Shown here: in pieces, positions 1 through 11,481 of the stretch
Position numbering within the stretch: the first letter of the stretch is position 1
How the letters are laid out: each line of letters opens with the position of its first letter
Assembly: GCA_022885665.1 (NCBI GenBank)
Contig: JAGQDJ010000044.1
Location: 588,466 to 652,465 of the forward strand
Length of the DNA: 64,000 nt
From: Triops longicaudatus
Taxonomy: Eukaryota; Arthropoda; Branchiopoda; Notostraca; Triopsidae
Reading direction: 5' to 3'
Made by a program: the position numbers and the translations under genes
Notes under the pieces: model-generated
Told to the model about the DNA's origin: nothing
The model's input: the letters and a program-made list of their open reading frames with translations, nothing else
Database searches by the model: none

Positions 1-3000
1 AAATTTGGTCGCTTAGCATGACATTCTACTTGAACAGACAAAAGCGCAGTCACTTTCCTCTATGAAAGGACATAAGACAAAAGAGCAAGCCAGAATACGT
101 TAAAATGAAGCACAAGCCTGGCGTGAGTAAAAACGATGTACTCGGCATTTCTCTTTTTACCATATAAAACGTGTGAGCTGGAAGGTGTGCAGATGGGGGG
201 CAGCCGGACATGGAAGACCTTTTTAGTTAACAAAAAAGTAATGTAAAGCATTAACGACTTGTGCGGGAAATCTGTTTGGTAGCTTGTGAAGTGGGACAAA
301 ATTCGTATTTTCGGTGACATTTCCGCGCACAGAAACATGCAAATGTGATTTCAATTGGATTTGTTTCATATTTAAGCGTTTCATGTGCCAGCGACGTTGG
401 TTGCGGAAGAGGCAAGATAAATGTTAAAATTAAAGCAGTGGGATTCCCGAATGATATGCTAACGACTTTTTGATTACCTTTCTTTGCCTAATACTTCCTG
501 TGCGCCATCGGCAAAAGATCGGAAATCAATGTTCTTAATTGTCTTCATGAAGCTGAAACTGCCAGTGGTGAATAGCACTAACAAGCGAAGCGCGAAACTT
601 CTCTCTACTGTTTATGGGCTCCTTTGAAATCCGTCACAACCAACACAACGGAAAATCCTAATGGGCATGGGTCGTACATATCTTCCTTCCTCATTTGAAT
701 AGTGGGATTATGCGAAAGGGGAGTCGCTCCGAAGGCGGTACGAATGCTTTGATTGAACCACACAAAGAGAACATAGACATGAACTGTCGTTAAAAAGATG
801 TGTAGATTTAGTCAGACCAGCTATGGTCGACTTAAGCAAGGAGCGCAAACCTGAAAAAGTCTGCCTTTTCTTTTGATAACGAAAGAACGTCTTCGGAGGA
901 AAAAAATACTGTACTATAATAAATAGGTTGATCTCATTTATTGCTTATAGTACTTTTACTTAGAGGAGTAGCATTAATTATCTTTTTAACAAAAATAATC
1001 TGGTTATAATAAAAGCTATTTATAACGAAATGCCAGATCTTCCTCAAGTGTGAACTATAACATTGGCAGAATAGATTTTCGGATTCCTACAGCGACAGAA
1101 GGAAAAGACAATGCAAGTGAAACTTAACCTCATAACTTTCCTTTTTGACAACACGATGCAGTATTTTCTTATATTGGCGTTGTGAATGCAAAGTAATTAA
1201 GATTAGGTTTTGTTAATTAAGCATTTGGACAGCTGCGTTTAATTTGTAGTAAAGAAAGACACGATTACCACCTTTAAGTCTTTTTCTCTGTGTTAAATTT
1301 ATGTTCGGTAATGTACAGAGGTTTCACTGGGCATGACAGGCCAATGTAATAATTATAATCGTGTTGCATATGCCAAACTTTCAGGTGTCCAAACAACTGT
1401 AATTAAGCCCGTTATTGTGAGATTTCGCTGTATGCATGTAAAATAACACATAGCGAAAGTGAAAATACAAAACCCCACAATTGAAACCTTAGTAATTTGC
1501 TAAAGCAAGTAAGACAAGATTAGGAATAAATTGTGCATTTTCAGAAGTACGCAACTAACTTCAATTGGACATTTTACTGCGCAACGTCACTGAATCCTTG
1601 TTGACTTTAAAGCATAAGGTAAACTTTGATAAACTCATCAATAAACTATTCCATCGTCAACCAAAGTTTCCCTGATTTTGTTCTTCAAGACGTGTGATAA
1701 GTGTAGGCCTATGGCTAATTATGCTGCTTATCTCTGGGAACCTAATCAATGGCGTTGGCTTATAAAGCTGACATGGGAGACCGAAACGACAAAGTTGTTC
1801 CGCAGTTCCCTTCAACTGGTGCCACCTGACCTGTGGGATACGTGCTCATACGGAAATAAGTTCTGTTTCTAACAACTTACAATATTAACAAATAGCTTAA
1901 TATAAACAGAAAAATATATACGAAAGTGAAGTCAACTTCAACCTCCCAATGCCCAGTTGCCGTTCCGTTACCACCCTGTGCCACTCGCCCCCTCCCCTTA
2001 ATTGGGGGACGTTGTTACCGATTCTGTGAACCATCTGTATTGGGGGTTGTAACCTTCGACCTTTATATGTTGTTGAATGGGCGGTGAAAAAACGAGGAGC
2101 AACACCCGATGGGTAATGGATCGAAATGGACTGAAAATATAGGGCCTATCTAGCACCGCCTCTTCCAAAGATAAGACAGGTACAGTAACGAAAACAATGA
2201 AATCGTCACTTCATTGAAAAAAAAAGTTTTACTGACACTCCAAACGTGTGTTAAGGCCTGATAAAAAGGAAAACGATTACGTTGTTTAAGTTGGGATCTA
2301 AGCCTAGGGGGAAATATTTTCTATGGTACCTACGCATAGGGTTCAAGGGATCGGTGAACCTGCAGTTTGTCGAAGTGAACTCAGTAATACACTATTTAAG
2401 TCTTCGTAACATAATATATCAAATAATTCAAATAAAGTTTGAGTTAAATTTCAAATAAACTACCGAAAAAAACGTAAGGTCTCCAATGCGGGAATAAACC
2501 ACTTTAGGAGACGCTTCGTTTATGGTTGGTTACCGTGTTTATCTCGTTAGTTCTTTCGTGTAATACATCTCACAGCAATGCTAGACGCAAATCTTCGGAA
2601 CGGAAAATCGGTACAAACCAACCATAAGACGCATTACCATGTGAAAGAAAAAAAAAGTTGAGCGCGGTGTGAGAGGGAAGTTAAAAATGATTTGTAAGAC
2701 TAATAAGAAATGCAATCTACTTTTTGGCATCTGCAGCAGACGGTGCAATATTCTCCCTTTTATTTCGTTACTAGCCTTAGTCGGTTTAAAGGCTAGGTAA
2801 TGGTACAGCACTTTTTTTCTTCAGAACGAGTAAATTTAAGGGTACATAAGTGGGACCGAGCCTGAGATTTGGGTGATGCATGACGCTTACAATTTTGCTG
2901 CTCAAATCGGAACATGTGACGCGCGTTTAGCTGCGCGAGGTTCTTTAAAAGAAGTCTCGGAATTCTCCACTCTAATTATGCAAATTGCCGAAGAAAAACA

Positions 3001-4508
3001 CAAACGCCAATACGGCTCCCGGTGCTCTTTTTGGAAGGATAAAGCAAGACGGTCGTAATGTTAACGCGCCTTTTTCCCTTTTCTGTTTTCTCCGTTGTCT
3101 CTTTCTTCCGGTAAAAAAAGAACCACTTTTTCTTATGCTCTCCTTTTCAGCCAATAGTGTTTGCCGTTGTCCTGCCAACCTGTTTTGTGATGCAAGCTAC
3201 CCTGAGTCTACAAAGAGTCTGCTTTTCACCTTACAGACACCAACAATAGCATCCTAGCATTCACATGCAAATCGCGTTCCGGCTCAAACAGATGATTGCC
3301 AAGGGAGAAATGGCAGTAAGATAAAGCAGAGCGATGGATGTTATTTGCATGATAGCCTATTTTGTGTCCTCCATCCCTTCGATCGGCTTCTTATGCAGAG
3401 GGGGAGGAAAGAAAAGGAAATCTCTGTTAATTGCTTCCTTCACGTTTTTTTCAGTGTGAAAGTGCATTTGATTGCCCCTGTCGGCTTAGCTTGTTTAATT
3501 ACTTTCCCCCATTGACAAAGCTTAAAACGAAACCATGACCTTGAAGGCGTTGCTAAGGGGTCGCGTGAAGGTCAGAAAAGGCCAAGGTATCGACCGTTAA
3601 ATGGACCCAATTTGCATTCGAAAATATCGCACAAACCCTAAACTCTTTCTCCGAAATGAGAACTTCCTTGAAGGAAAAAAGTACCGCACAATTCTCAGTA
3701 ACCTACAGTTTGCGTTGCTTGCTGATGACGCAGAGGATGTTACTTCTCCACCCGGAAATTAATAAATGACCGCTTTTTTTACTCGTGACTGATAATAATT
3801 CTAAAAGTTTCAGACATGAGATTGCTTAATTGCTCGACGTCATGAAACTTGTGTCATAGGTCACAAAGAAAAAAAAGTTTTGAGGAAAGCGTTTGGTTAA
3901 TCAGTAAAGCTTAGCCTTTCGAGAAACCTACACGTGATACCGAGTGAAAATGAGCTAATGTTGCTAGTAAAGAGTTGCAGATCCTTGACACTGGCATTCT
4001 ACGGTAGAATAGACTTTGTCTATTGCAAATACGACGTCATATTGCGACTGTGGTTGAAAAGGGGTGAAACCCAATTGGACATTTTTAGCTTTCGCGGGTT
4101 GTATGCTCCTTTCATAGCTTGTTCTCTTGAAAATAGCCCTACGGCTGTAATAGCCTTCTGGACCTGGCGCAAGCATGACACGCACAAAAGTTTAAAATGC
4201 CCAATGTGGCTTGTTCTATCTGTGATGTTGTTATATCCATTTCAGGTACTAAACTGTGCATGTTACGATCCTGGTTCTCAAAGCTAGGATCTTCACTGTG
4301 GGTTTTGGAACCTTAAAAGCACCTGCCTCCCGTCACGTATTCCTCTTGAATATACGTCTTCCCTCGCTACATAAGTATAACAAACTAGCTTCCCTATCCG
4401 GACACCGAGCTCCTGAAAGGCCAAGGTAAAGGCTACGAGGGAGTTTTCGCTCTCAACAGTCAAAACTCACAGTACTGCATTTAAAACTTTACCGTATACA
4501 CCGTGACA
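1..4508. other. Intergenic region, no supported gene
   Basis: I see no conserved coding block, tRNA or clear repeat here. The open frames present (largest about 117 codons, at 3934-4287) have no recognisable domain, no neighbouring exons in phase and no family resemblance. The last 200 bases should contain the promoter and 5' leader of the phosphatase gene that starts at 4509. I cannot identify a convincing TATA box there. Confidence 0.6.
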
Positions 4509-7500
4509 ATGGCTACGTTAAGACAAAAACGTTTAGAGGACGTGTCAGCTATCCTTTTCGATTTAGACAATACACTGGTGGCAACAAGAGCTATTGATCA
4601 ACACGTCTGCGATGAGGTGAGTTGGCCTCTTTATTTAAAAATTCACAGGTCCCGTTAAGCCTATTTTCGGTGACCGCACCAGTGCTCCACTTGCTTGATT
4701 CATTTCCCATGCCATTACTGTAAACTAACTTTTTTTAATCTCTCGGGAACGTTAGGAAAAGATCGGAATTGGATTTTGTGACTACTTTTTGTTGTTTTTA
4801 ATTTTCCGTTTTTGGCACGCTTAAGTTGCGAGGTTCTTGTTTTGTAACGTGTTGTATGGACTTCGATATTGCGTCACATGAGAAAGTTGTTTGTGTAGTG
4901 AGCGCTCGTCGCGGGGAACCGCCGCTTGGAGCGCCTTGCAGCTCGCGCGGTTACGGTATGTTGACGTTTGTGTGCACGTTCCAAAATACCGCCAGTTCCA
5001 GACGTGCTATTTATGGAAAAGTGGCTAAAATTAACTTGAGCTACTGCTCGTGAATTGTGTGTGCCGGTTCCTGGTAGTTTTGAGAGAAGCTTACACTGAT
5101 CTGGAGGTACACATTTTGATCCGATCCTTACCCAGTTCCATAAAGACGGGCAAAGCTGGTCTTAAGCTTTATTAATATCATTCCGTTTGGCCCACCCACG
5201 TGCAACTTTCTTCCAAGCGTGACAAGATTCAAGTGACTTACCAATCAAGCTCTTGGTTAGTTTGCTTATATGGTTTAACTTCATTTTATAGCCATGTCAA
5301 ATCCCACGAAAGGTGAGAAGAGCAAGGCTGCGCCAGTCGCCGTACCTGAACCCGTCCAGAAATGCGTGAAAGCTTTGCAAAGCGTTAAAAATGATACGGA
5401 AAAGTTTGCGGCCCTCTTTCTGGTGACGAAAGTGATCAAAGCCGAAGATTGCGATCTTCAGTCTCTCAAGCTTATATTTGAGGCCATTGGCTTTGATTTC
5501 TTGCGACGACTCTTGTTAGCCGAATCAGCTCCCGAAGGATGTCCGCCTGTCATGTATAAATCGGTCGCCCTTTCGGTCCTGTCAAGCTTCATGTCACTTC
5601 CGGAAGCGTACAATCATCCGGACATGTCGTCCATCATGTCCGTCTTACTCGATATTGTCGATGCCGACATGGATAGTGATGATTTCCAGGACAATTTGTC
5701 TCTGGTCAGTGACGCCTACGAATGTTTGTTTGCGATCACTGGAACGAAAGCTGGACGCAGACTGTTTGTTGAACAAGGGGGCCTGGAGCGGGTTGTGGAG
5801 ATTTACGTCGAGGAGCTTTTCAAACATGACCAAGCCCTGGAGCTTCTTGGCTTGATCATCCACGCGGACGGCAAACAATTAATGTCGACCCGTCCAGAGA
5901 TGTACGAACGGCTTTTGGAGCGCATGGCTAACGATTTTCATAGCGACACCTCGTTCCACAAATTCGATCTTTGTATTCATCTGTCCAACCTCGTCGCTGC
6001 CTGCCCTCATCCGCTTGCTGTGTACCAAGATGCAGCCTGGCCTAAAGCTGTCATGAAATCCTTAGCGGAGATTGTTTGCAGTAAAGTTGGCCCAGATCAA
6101 CGCAACCCAGCCCTGCATTTAACGGCGCGTTTATTAGAACTCCTAGGCTTAGACTGGACCCTGAGTTTAGGTGCCAACTCGCGGCAATTTATGCTTTTAT
6201 TAGTCAATCTTTCCTGTGTCGAAATTCGTATGCAGTTGGAAAACAAGTCGTTGGAAGAAGCGCTTGTCCATGCCGATATTCTCATGCCGTGTTTCACCGT
6301 CGCCGAGTTATTCATTTCCTACATGTTGACAGGATCCTTTATGGACTTTGAACAGAAACAGAAAGAACAAGTCTACTGCGCTCTCAAAGGTGCGATGGGT
6401 GGGGTCTTAGCCTTCCTGCAGGACGTCTCCAAAGAATCCCAAGAACGCCACTGGAAAGCCGAAAAGATTCAAACCATTTTCATCTGTGCCATTATTCGCC
6501 TCTTGGGCTGTTGGCTAGCTGAAGAGACGTCAAGTAGTAGACAAGAAATTTGCAGTGTCCTGCATTTTGTTATCCATGTATGCCGTGCGCTCTATGATCA
6601 ACGCAAGAAATCAATGTCCGAACGGAGCCCCAACGGCAAGAAGAAAGGCAAAGAAGCGGCAGTTTTGCCCCCCGTCATGGACATGCCGGATCCGTTACGG
6701 TTTATGCTCCCCGCATTTTGCCATTTAATCGCAGAAGACAATGCTCGTAAGATTCTCTTGGACGAAGACATTCATGAACTCATGTTCGATTACTTGCAAC
6801 ATCATTGGCAGTTGTTTTGGGACTGGCTGCGAGTACAACCCCCGCCGCCCCTGGATTGGATCGCATCCGAACAAGACGCTGCTGCTGCATCGTCCTTCGA
6901 TTTAAGCAAAGACTCGACGAAAAAAGAACCCAAACGCAATGATTCGGAAACGGCGCTGTGTACCATCTGTAGTATACTTATGAATATTGTGGTCTTGGAA
7001 CCCAAGTTAGCTACCGAGAACAGCACCTTTCATCAGATTCTCAAGTTTGCCATGGCCCGTATTCCTGACTTAGAGCATAAAGCCGATCGTTTGGTCCTGC
7101 ATGGTAATTTCGCCGTGTTGGCTTTGCTTTTGCTCCGTCATCACGCTTGGCGAATTCGAGAAGGTGACATCACGGTGATTCGTTATATTCGAGGCACCAT
7201 CAGTTTCCTGTGGGACGCGCATAATTCCGACGAATCAACAAATGCCTTAACGCTAATCATATCCTTGCGCTATAAGAAAGATTGGCCCGATTTAGCCGAA
7301 TTGTGGTTCCTAGGCATGCAGAGTCTCAGCAATCTGCTCCCGAAATTGCCCTGGGTTGTTGACTTTATCATGGATAGCGGCTGGGCTCAAGATATCCTCA
7401 AAACTTTGCAGAAAATCGTCCCAGGAGGCATTGACGGAAGCACACGCACGGCTTATGAAGATTTTGTGCTCTCCTTAGTCAAAGCCAATTCTTCACTCGT

Positions 7501-8750
7501 GTTGCCCGTACTGCGAGAAGCGGGCTTGAGAGGCGTCGCTCAAACCCATGGTTGGAAGGAATTGCAGCAGTTAGCCACGCAAGGTCCCGCTGCGTCGAAA
7601 TAATACTCGTGAAGAAGAATCAGCGTTTAGAGTGCATTGGAGCGAGAGCACGGAATGATGACTTCGGTACTAAAACTCCGGGCCATCTTTGTGCTAGTGA
7701 AGGGCTATTGTTGGAAGTAGAGAGCTGATAAGATTGCTTCATATGAAACTAACAATTTGCTAACGTAATGTACGCTGTGTTGATTGGTCCAACTTCGGTC
7801 TGCTTTCTTGTATAAAGTGAGAAAGTAAGGTTGATTTATATGAATATACAAAAGTTGAGTCCCTTTGGAAATTGATTTTATTTTACCTCGTCAAATTGTA
7901 TTTTCGTTGGCTATGTTTCTTTTTTGCGGTGCTTAAATGGATTATTTTTCTTTCAGAACCACAAGGCATGCTTAAAGCTTTATTGCTCTCTTCCGTGCAG
8001 GTCAGGGTGCTTCTCAAGAGGAAATGGAAATTGCAGACAGGAGAGGCTCGTCAGATCTGTGATGCATTCTTAACTAAGTTCCGACAATGCCCGGATCATC
8101 CTCAAATGGATCTGGATGATTGGAGAACTCTGTTATGGGCCGACGCTCTGGGGCCAAAACATCAACATTTGACAAGTACGTGTGGTAGAGAACTTGAGCC
8201 TAACAGCATCACGGAATGGTCGCATTATAGAGTAATTGCCCCAGTCCGCCCTTTACATTAGAGTCATTTTCTTTATATTCTTATATTTTTCTCGTCGGCA
8301 CCTTTTTTTCTCTTGTTAGGCGAAGTGTTTTCCATTTGGCGGACTCAACGCTACACAAGCTTTACCTTTGACCCCTCGGTTCATGACATGCTCCTCGCCT
8401 TAAAAGACCGCTTCCGGGTAGGTTTAATTACCAACGGAACCTCCCGCGCACAGTGGGAAAAGTTGGAAGCGCTGCAAAGCCATCGCTACTTTGATTGCGT
8501 TTTCATTAGTGGTGACTACGAGGTTGAAAAACCCCATCCTGATATTTTTCACATGGCGTGCGATTTTTTGCACCTGCCTCCCAAAGAGTGCATTATGGTA
8601 GGTGATCGCATCGAGACGGATATTCTGGGAGGGAAAACCGCAGGGTTACGTGCTACAGTCTGGGTAACGAATGAACAGCAACATCCCTTGGCAGATTACG
8701 CTATCGGCCACGTGACAGAACTTAATAGGCTATTAGGTATGAACTGGTAG
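4509..8750 (+). CDS. NANP: N-acylneuraminate-9-phosphatase (HAD family), 3 exons
   Basis: Removes phosphate from sialic acid 9-phosphate, the last step of sialic acid synthesis in the cytosol. Exons 4509-4616, 8001-8175 and 8320-8750 join in phase (GTGAGT and GTACGT donors) to give 237 residues; vertebrate NANP is about 248. All HAD motifs are visible: FDLDNTLVAT (nucleophile Asp and acid/base Asp) in exon 1, LITNGT (motif II), the motif III lysine in VEKPHPDIF, and VGDRIETDILGG (motif IV). Cap-domain residues lie in exon 2. Exon 1 starts at the first ATG, and the motif sits at the expected distance from it. Intron 2 is only 144 bp, but intron 1 is about 3.4 kb and contains an entire neurochondrin gene. 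Family identity is strong. The exact substrate is inferred from the family, and the general label HDHD4-type HAD phosphatase also fits. Confidence 0.88.
5294..7603 (+). CDS. NCDN: Neurochondrin homologue, intronless, nested in NANP intron 1
   Basis: A single open frame of 769 codons. The start ATG sits in a good context (GCCATGT). The protein is an all-helical, armadillo-like protein of the neurochondrin family: N-terminal motif VQKCVKALQSVKNDTEKFAA, then KVIKAEDCD, FDFLRRLL, VALSVLSSF and the EQGGLERVVEIY block. The length is close to vertebrate neurochondrin (about 729). A charged low-complexity stretch (SERSPNGKKKGKE) lies near residue 450 and a DSTKKEPKRND stretch near 540. Vertebrate neurochondrin is a cytosolic and membrane-associated protein that negatively regulates CaMKII and affects neurite outgrowth. 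Its role in this animal is unknown. Lacking introns in an intron-rich neighbourhood suggests retroposition. No poly-A tract or target-site duplication is obvious, so if it is a retrocopy it is an old one. The intact frame and conserved sequence argue that it is functional. Confidence 0.92.
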   Translation: MSNPTKGEKSKAAPVAVPEPVQKCVKALQSVKNDTEKFAALFLVTKVIKAEDCDLQSLKLIFEAIGFDFLRRLLLAESAPEGCPPVMYKSVALSVLSSFMSLPEAYNHPDMSSIMSVLLDIVDADMDSDDFQDNLSLVSDAYECLFAITGTKAGRRLFVEQGGLERVVEIYVEELFKHDQALELLGLIIHADGKQLMSTRPEMYERLLERMANDFHSDTSFHKFDLCIHLSNLVAACPHPLAVYQDAAWPKAVMKSLAEIVCSKVGPDQRNPALHLTARLLELLGLDWTLSLGANSRQFMLLLVNLSCVEIRMQLENKSLEEALVHADILMPCFTVAELFISYMLTGSFMDFEQKQKEQVYCALKGAMGGVLAFLQDVSKESQERHWKAEKIQTIFICAIIRLLGCWLAEETSSSRQEICSVLHFVIHVCRALYDQRKKSMSERSPNGKKKGKEAAVLPPVMDMPDPLRFMLPAFCHLIAEDNARKILLDEDIHELMFDYLQHHWQLFWDWLRVQPPPPLDWIASEQDAAAASSFDLSKDSTKKEPKRNDSETALCTICSILMNIVVLEPKLATENSTFHQILKFAMARIPDLEHKADRLVLHGNFAVLALLLLRHHAWRIREGDITVIRYIRGTISFLWDAHNSDESTNALTLIISLRYKKDWPDLAELWFLGMQSLSNLLPKLPWVVDFIMDSGWAQDILKTLQKIVPGGIDGSTRTAYEDFVLSLVKANSSLVLPVLREAGLRGVAQTHGWKELQQLATQGPAASK

Positions 8751-9023
8751 GCTAGAATACCAGCAGCTGATATATACGTTCCATTCAAATGCGCAACGTA
8801 ACTTCGAAACGAAAGGTGACGTTAATAGTTTGTTTACCGAACTTTAGACGAGTATATCTATTTTATTATATGAAACGTATACACACATCAGTGCCTTTTT
8901 GATTGTACAGACCAAAAACAAAGAAATCGACCCAAGTGCTCTTGTTGTGATTTCACAAATAGATTTCTGAGGCAGTTTGACCAGTGAAACGTACTACGTA
9001 GTTATAAAGGCTTGCAAATTCAC
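8751..9023. other. Short convergent intergenic spacer
   Basis: About 270 bp separate the stop codons of NANP (+) and SPATA7 (-). It must hold both 3' ends. I see no canonical AATAAA on either strand. Confidence 0.5.
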
Positions 9024-11214
9024 TTATACTTGGTTTTTATTACTGTCATTATCGCTGTTAGAACTACCGAGTTCCATAACTTCCGAAATATCATCGTCTG
9101 AGTAGTTTTCATTAGCATAATCGTTTCCCAAATCTTTCGTTTCAGTGGGAGGAACCATTCCCGTGGTTCCTTTTGAAGATTTTGGTTCATTGTAACTAAC
9201 CTCGTCTCCCTTGTTGTAATAAACAGAACTAGCACGCGAGCTAGATGTGGAACGAGCATCTGAGTGGTCCGGTTTTCGTAGACACGACTGCATGTCCGGG
9301 ATGGAGTCACAGTCTGAGTAGTTTCCAGCAACAGGGCTGCTTTCTTTTAATGAAGCCGAGGATTTTGGTATGCAATTATTCTCAACCATACTGGACCACT
9401 TGTCTTTGTAGTTGCCTCTTTGGGGTAATTGGGGATGACGATTTAATTCTTTGTCACTATTTACTACGTGTGTACCGCTGTGCTTGCCGGTGTGGGGGAA
9501 ACTTTTCTCTCTTTTAGTGCTATCCCTGACGTTGTCTGGACGAGTCGGTCGGTTATTGGATTCCGCATAAGTAGCTTGGCATGGCGAGTAAATAGTTTTG
9601 GCGCCTCTCTGAATATGTACAGATCCGTTATTATTCGCCTTTGAGAGGCCTGGTCCAGCTTGCTTTGCTTGTTGGCAACGGTTTGTTTTCGTCATATCAT
9701 CGCTTCCCATGTTTGGTTTATCGTCCTCGGGCGTGTTTCTCTCAGGCATACGACATCCGTAAAATTCCCCGTCGTGTTTGTTATCCCACGGAACTTGTAA
9801 ATCAAGGCACAACTGCTGCATTAAGCTTGCCACGCATTCCTGTTTACAGCGCGAGTACATTAAACTTGGATCAACTGCAAGCAATGCGAAAAGATTAGAA
9901 AAGAAGAGATTTGACGTACCGCGTTGAGAACCTGCCTCTTTCGGTTGATGTGCCAAGATATTATCTCCTTTATTTTTTTATTGGTACACAAGCCTCGGGT
10001 TAGAAGGTCGGCTGTAACTTCGCAAAGAAACGTCAGGTATTTATGCTCGTGCTCCCTAAGGAATGATTAATAAGCAGTGTTCTAAAACACATTATTATTT
10101 AAATTGGCATTTCGTAAAGGTGAGTTTCTTTTTTAAGAAATATACGTACTGTTTATCAACCCATTTGCCGAAATGATCCTTAAACCAAACATCATTAGTT
10201 CCATGTAGGAGAGGAGATTCGTGACCTTCCCAGAATTTGCCAGCTGGCGTAGCGTTACGTGAACTAATAGAGGAAACTTCCCCATAAGCTGAGTCTCGAC
10301 CACTCGAATTTCGTCCCGAACTTGAATCTGCTTTTGAACGCTCAGACTGTCTATTTTGAACTTGGTATCCAGAGTGCGAAGTTTGTTTGTCCCCATCGTA
10401 TAATTTTTTTTTAGTAGCACGGACACCAGTAGATTTGCTTCGTGAACGTAGCTCTTCAATGTCTTGCTCGTCGGAGGACGACTTTTCCGTGGCGTCGTTT
10501 CTCTGTATGGTGCCGTCATGTTCCGAATAGTGGAAACACATACTTGGTTGAGGATACGAGACTTTTACGTAACGACAAGGAGGGTTGTAATTGCGACTTC
10601 CAATGAGTTTGGACTGAGCAACCTTTCGGAGAGTTTTGGGAGTAAACGGTGCTGGTGGGTTTTGAAAGTAGTTAGCGTGCCGTTCTAATAAATCACCAGA
10701 CATAACAGTTTTCTGAAGCTGCTCACGTTGCTCTGTCCAGTTCGTCGAGAAAGGTGGACGACCGGAGTCTGCAACGGACCAGCTGCGATGTTGTGTAGTA
10801 GGTTTTCGAACTTTTTGCGAGTAAATTTGCGAAGGCGCACTGTGGCACGGGGACACCTGTATATGCGACGAACGGAACGGCGCCCTATTACTCGATTCCA
10901 GAGCTGTAAGCCGGTGTTCCAAACTAGCGATAGACAAGTTGTTAAGCGAGTCCGTAAGTCTCTCTTCTCCCAATTTCGCCAAACGAGAACAACATGGGCA
11001 TGAGAAGGTCGCATTTTTCGACCTGTTTTGTTTGGGAAACGTAGAGATCGTACGAGGCTTGACGATCTCCAGTTTTCGGTAATGGTTTCTCATATGGTCT
11101 TGCAATATCCATTGGCGAACCAAGGGCTCGTCACCTAGAAGGAAAATGTTGAAGTAAACAGTACGGTAACGTTAAAAAAGTAAACTTACGAAATTTGCGA
11201 TACCTGGTTCCCAT
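9024..11214 (-). CDS. SPATA7: SPATA7 homologue (ciliary transition-zone protein), 4 exons
   Basis: Exons, in transcript order: 11214-11190, 11134-10150, 10055-9916 and 9874-9024, giving about 666 residues. Three blocks match vertebrate SPATA7: VRQWILQDHMRNHYRKL near the N-terminus (vertebrate form LVKNHMAVHYNKI), then SGDLLERHANYFQNPPAPFT with PKTLRKV, and in exon 3 KYLTFLCEVTADLLTRGL followed by NKKIKEIISWHI (vertebrate YLSFIEDVTDEILKLGLFSN). The last exon (282 codons) is acidic, Ser/Asn-rich and unlike anything I recognise. In vertebrates SPATA7 acts with RPGRIP1 at the photoreceptor connecting cilium. The start was chosen because an 8-codon first exon (MGTRYRKF) joins in phase through GTAAGT. 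One junction is uneasy: the strong donor GTACGT at 9919 breaks the frame, and only a weaker donor (GTCAAA at 9915) keeps exon 4 open. Confidence 0.75.
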
Positions 11215-11419
11215 TTTCACTTTCGGGATTTGAGAGCAACATATATCTCCCTTCCATGTAGAGCAACCAAACCTGTTCTGTTAGGATTGTCGTTACCATG
11301 GTTACAACGCATGACTTCGTGTCATGCACTTTTACCGTGTTGCGCTTCTAACGAGCTACGTCAACTTCGTTGGCATCATATGAAAAACGGTAGCATGTAA
11401 ATTTCATAAAGAGCACAAT

Positions 11420-11425
11420 TTTATT
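11420..11425 (-). terminator. Polyadenylation signal of PSMD9
   Basis: AATAAA on the minus strand (TTTATT on the plus strand), 57 bp downstream of the PSMD9 stop codon and about 205 bp upstream of the SPATA7 start on the same strand. Confidence 0.55.
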
Positions 11426-11481
11426 TCAATTTTTCGTACAGATAAGAAACAGAATAATAAAGCAAAGCATGGCAAACGTTA

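Noticed and set aside
9024..9956. 310-codon frame read as a separate gene starting MAHQPKEAG
   Set aside because: Its first part lies out of frame over a conserved SPATA7 exon; only the part after 9874 is coding, as the SPATA7 last exon.
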